Assembly: GCA_022818135.1 (NCBI GenBank)
Contig: JAFMSR010000002.1
Location: forward strand, 42,287,358-42,351,357
From: Saxidomus purpurata
Taxonomy: Eukaryota > Mollusca > Bivalvia > Venerida > Veneridae
Length of the DNA: 64,000 nt
Direction of reading: 5' to 3'
Shown here in pieces: positions 60,253 through 64,000 of the stretch. The notes beneath the pieces are model-generated. The model ran no database searches. It saw only the letters and a list, made by a program, of their open reading frames with translations, and was not told where the DNA came from. Within the stretch, counting starts at the first letter, position 1, and each line of letters opens with the position of its first letter. The position numbers were made by a program, and so were the translations under genes.

Positions 60253-61709
60253 AGCTCACCTGGCACAAAGTGCCAGAGTGAGCTATAAGGATCACTTTCT
60301 GTTCGAGGTCCGTCGTACGTCTGTTCGTCCGTCGTACGTCCGTCCACCATTTCCTTCAAATGACATCTCCTCTGAAACCACTGGGCCAATGTTGATGAAA
60401 CTTTGCAGGGATGTTCCTTGCATGAAGCCCTATCAAAGTTCTTCAAAGAATTCCATTCAATACAGAACTTGCTATGGCAACAAATAGGAAAAACTTGGGA
60501 CCCCACGCAAGTGGTCACTTAGTTTTGCATAGGCTTATATAGGAAAAACTTTTAAAATCTTCTTCTCTAAAACCACAAGGTCTAGAGCTTAGATATTTAG
60601 CATGTAGCATTGTCTAGTAGACCTCTACCAAGTTTGTTCAAATTATGACTCCTGGGTCAAAATTGACCACGTGCGGGTGGTCACTTAGTTTTGCATAGGC
60701 TTATATAGGAAAAACTTTAAAAATCTTCTTCTCTGAAACCACAGGCATAGAGCTTAGCTATTTAGCCTGTGCACAGTGGCATTGTCTAGTGAACTTGTAC
60801 CAAGATTGTTCAAATTATGAGCCCTGGGTCAAAATTGACCCTGCCCTGGGGGTCACTTAGTTTTACATAGGCTTATATAGAAAATTTTTTAAAAAGCTTC
60901 TTCTCTGAAACCACAAGGCCTAGAGCTGAGATATTTAGCATGTAGCATTGCCTAGCGGACCTTTACCAAGATTGTTCAAATCATGACCCCCTGGTCAAAA
61001 TTAACCGTTCCTGGGAGGGGGCAAAGCACTTGATTTCACATTTGCTTATATAGGGAAAACTTTAAAAAAAACCACAAGGCCGACAGGAGTAAACCTTTAA
61101 ATGACTTAGCATTGTAGTGGATCACAATTATGAGCCCTGGGTCAAATTTGACCCTTGGCCGGAGGTTCAACTTAGTTTTACTAAAGAGGCTTGTAAAGCT
61201 GGATTAAACTTTAAAAATCTTCTTCTCTGAGAACCACAAGGCCTAGAGCTTGGATATTTAGCATGTGGCATTGTCTAGTAGACTTCTACCAAGATTGTTC
61301 AAATTATGAGCCCTGGGTCAAAATTGACCCCGCCCGGGGGGTCCCTTGGTTTTACATAGGCTTATATATATGAAAAACTTTAAAAATCTTCTTCTCTGAA
61401 ACCACAAGGACTAGAGCTGAGATATTTGGCATGTAGCATTGTGTAGTGAACCTTTACCAAGATTGTTCAAATCATGACCCCCTGGTCAAAATTAACCGTT
61501 CCCGGGAGGGGGAAAAGCACTTGATTTCACATAGGCTTATATAGGGAAAACTTAAAAAAATACAAGGCCAACAGGCAGATAATAGATATTTGAAATGTTA
61601 CTTAGCATTGATTAGTGGACCTCTACAAATTATGTTAGTATCATGACCCCTTTTATTATAGCAAATGGTAGTCAGGTGAGCGATATAGGGCCATCATGGC
61701 CCTCTTGTC
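60253..61709 (+). mobile_element. Helentron-like element, family A (copy A4, complete)
   Basis: 5' hairpin AGCTCACCTGGCAC-aaa-GTGCCAGAGTGAGCT (60253-60284), then the 'cgtccgtcgtacgtccgtcc' zone. About six to seven units of 150-165 bp follow, some shortened or disrupted. The 3' end is CAGGTGAGC (61673-61681, inverted partner of the head), hairpin GGGCCATCATGGCCC (61688-61702) and TCTTGT. 1,457 bp with both ends; no open frame. Confidence 0.8.
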
Positions 61710-61876
61710 TGTTAAGCTTATGTGTTCTGAGGGTCCCAGTGGGCTGTTAATAAGCATTGAATTTATAATGTCGGTCATCATTCAAAACATAAGTTAGTTT
61801 AGTTTCAACTTAATAATTTTGATGTTTATTGATTTGACATGAATTGAAAACTGAAATTCTGTGAAGTTAATTAAAC

Positions 61877-63355
61877 CCCCGAAACGAAGTTTGGGGTGGT
61901 ATATAGGAGTCACCCGGTGGTTGGTCAGTCGGTCGGTCGGTCAGGCAGTCTGTTCATTTTCCTTGTCTGGAGCATAACTTGAAAACTACTAGTTGGAATT
62001 CAAAACAACTTCATACAATGATCAAGCACAATAAGAGGAAGTGCAGTGCACAAGAACCATAACTCTATCTATAGTAATTACAGAGTTATTGCCCTTTATT
62101 ACATTTCCTTGTCCGGAGCATAACTTGAAAATTACTGGTTGGAATTCAGTACAACTTCATACAATGGTGAAGTACATTGAGAGGAAGTGCAGTGCACAGG
62201 AATCATAACTCTTTCTTGACTCATTACAGAGTTATTGCCCTTTGTTACTTTTCCTTGTCCGGAGCCTTACTTGAAAACTACTGGTTGGAAATCAATACAA
62301 CTTCATAAAATGGTCTAGCACAATGAGAGGAAGTGCATTGTACAAGAACCATAACTCTATCTTGAGTATTTACAGAGTTACTGCCCTTTGTTACTTTTCC
62401 TTGTCCAGAGCATAACTTGAAAACTACTGGTTGGAATTCAATACAACTTCATACAATGGTCAAGTACATTGAGAGGAAGTGCAGTGCACAAGAACCATAA
62501 CTCTATCTATACTAATTACAGAGTTATTGCCCTTTGTTACATTTCCTTGTCCGGAGCATAACTTGAAAACTACCGGTTGGAATTCAATACAACTTCATAC
62601 AATGGTCAAGTACATTGAGAGGAAGTGCAGTGCACAGGAACCATAACTCTTTCTTGATTCATTACAGAGTTATTGCCCTTTGTTACATTTCCTTGTCCGG
62701 AACATTACTTGAAAACTTCAATACAACTTCATAAAATGGTCTAGCACAATGAGAGGAAGTGCATTGTACAAGAACCATAACTCTATCTATAGTAATTACA
62801 GAGTTATTGCCCTTTGTTACATTTCCTTGTCCGGAACATTACTTGAAAACTACTGGTTGGAATTCAATACAACTTCATACAATGGTGAAGTACATTGAGA
62901 GGAAGTGCAGTGCACAGGAACCATAACTCTTTCTTGACTCATTACAGAGTTATTGCCCTTTGTTACTTTTCCTTGTCTGGAGCATTATTAGAAAACAATC
63001 AATACAACTTCATACAATGGTCTAGCACAGTGAGAGGAAGTGCAGTGTACAAAAACCATAATTCTATCTTGAGTATTTACAGAGTTATTGCCCATTTTTA
63101 CTTTTCCTTGATGCAGAGCATAACTTGAAAACCACTGGTTGGAATGCAATACAACTTCATACAATGGTCCAGCACAATGAGAGGAAGTGCAGTGTACACG
63201 AACCATAACTCTATCTTGACTAATTACAGAGTTATTGCCAAGAACAATATCTCTATTTTAGTGTTTTTTTGCAAGGTATTCTGTTACTACGAACTTCGTC
63301 AGTTTATAAAGCAGTCTTTCGGGGATATTAATCACATTTAGTGATAGCTCTAGTT
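61877..63355 (+). mobile_element. Helentron-like element, family B (copy B3)
   Basis: Worn 5' head (accccc-gaaacgaagtttgggg-tggtatata), 'cggtcggtcggtc', then nine to ten units of about 146 bp (ttccttgtccggagcataac, ggttggaattcaatac, gagaggaagtgcagtgcac, acagagttattgcc). The 3' end has hairpin ATCAC-attta-GTGAT (63331-63345) and AGCT-CTAG-TT with CTAG at 63350-63353. The small open frames here are repeat shadows. Confidence 0.75.
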
Positions 63356-64000
63356 TCACTAGGTATCAAGACTGATTCCTGTAGATATAATGTCAAATTC
63401 CACCTTTTTCTGTATTCAAGCCAATGTCGCTCCCGAAAATTGAATGGAACTATTTTAACAGGGTGATACCGGGTAGCTAGTTTTGCCAGCATATAAGGGT
63501 ATGTCAGTGCATTCAGAAAAAGGAATTTTTAGAGGAAATCCAGGCAGCAGCTTCATATCCAATCAGTAGAAACCTTCATTTGAAGCATAGTTGCTCCAAT
63601 GTTAAAGCATTGTTATCCCTGGCGGCAGATATGCAGGGGGGGTCCAGTAAAGGTATGGTCTCTGTTCATCTCTTTAGCATTTTGTGACCGCTACATTTCT
63701 CCTTAACCGTTTGCAAGATTTTCATTTTACTTGGATCTTACCCTCACTGCAGCAAGACATGTTGCAAGTGTGCCTCCTCAAGATCAAGGTCACAACTGAA
63801 AATCAAAGGTTCAACCATTGCATCTTGTGTCCAGTCTGCATCTCCTGAATGCCGTAAGGGATTTTGTTAAAACTTTGATCAAGATGAGGCATAGAACACA
63901 TATTACAACCACACTGAGTCACGGACTCAAGGTCACTGTCACAACCACATGTTGTTAATTTTTCATATCCGCACATAAATCCTTTATTAATAAGAGGGTT
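63356..64000. other. Gene-free stretch with tandem-core remnant
   Basis: No gene recognised. 63640-63940 carries diverged 'atcaaggtcacaactg' and 'caaggtcactgtcac' units like the other repeat cores, and continues to the window edge. Confidence 0.4.

Noticed and set aside
62895..63341. Plus and minus small frames with MRGSAVHRNHNS-like repeats
   Set aside because: They are the 146-bp core units of the family B element.

Overview
This is a eukaryotic, AT-rich, intron-dense genomic window that most resembles a bivalve mollusc, probably a heterodont clam. The evidence is the animal-type splicing (GT-AG introns with large intron-to-exon ratios), four conserved metazoan housekeeping genes, and dispersed repeats with 'gtcaaggtcacagtgac'-type tandem cores that are typical of bivalve genomes. 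The species call is an inference. No bacterial, phage or CRISPR content was seen.

Layout. 1-2.2 kb holds no recognised gene and has two adjacent minisatellites. 2.2-4.2 kb (+) holds a two-exon gene for a small secreted peptide precursor that I do not recognise. 4.2-8.3 kb is repeats. 8.5-17.2 kb (-) is a complete nine-exon ZDHHC6 (ER palmitoyltransferase; 396 aa; ends in a KKXX signal), with a 1.6 kb minisatellite in intron 5. 17.57-36.7 kb (+) is a complete 19-exon EIF3L (544 aa), arranged head-to-head with ZDHHC6 across about 360 bp, so a shared promoter is likely. 36.7-41.5 kb is repeats. 41.5-54.8 kb (-) is a complete 12-exon DDX5/DDX17-type (p68/p72) RNA helicase (638 aa). 54.8-58.7 kb is intergenic. 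58.7-59.75 kb (+) is EXOSC5 (RRP46, RNA exosome) with its recognisable coding region in one exon. 59.8-64 kb is repeats.

The genes do not form an operon. They share a loose theme of RNA and translation (eIF3L, DDX5/17, EXOSC5) plus one ER lipid-modifying enzyme. Exon models were built by joining splice sites so that phases match and the proteins align with remembered human family members. Total lengths come out in frame for ZDHHC6, EIF3L, DDX5/17 and the peptide gene.

The most interesting signals lie in the helicase gene. (1) There is a tandem pair of 97-nt homologous exons with identical phases. Using both or neither breaks the frame, so they must be mutually exclusive. (2) The intron that splits the motif V codon run (SRGL|D) carries an unusually GC-rich cryptic exon that stays in frame for 35 codons, then stops. 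Its 5' splice site sits in the loop of a long stem-loop. This looks like an autoregulatory poison exon, at a position where p68 genes and yeast DBP2 are known to share an intron. Other points of interest are two families of Helentron-like elements with matching terminal architecture, three TTAA-flanked MITEs, a 456-bp MITE with a 6-bp target duplication, two long near-perfect hairpins, a four-fold tandem duplication of an EIF3L splice donor, and a 106-bp higher-order repeat next to a ZDHHC6 splice acceptor.
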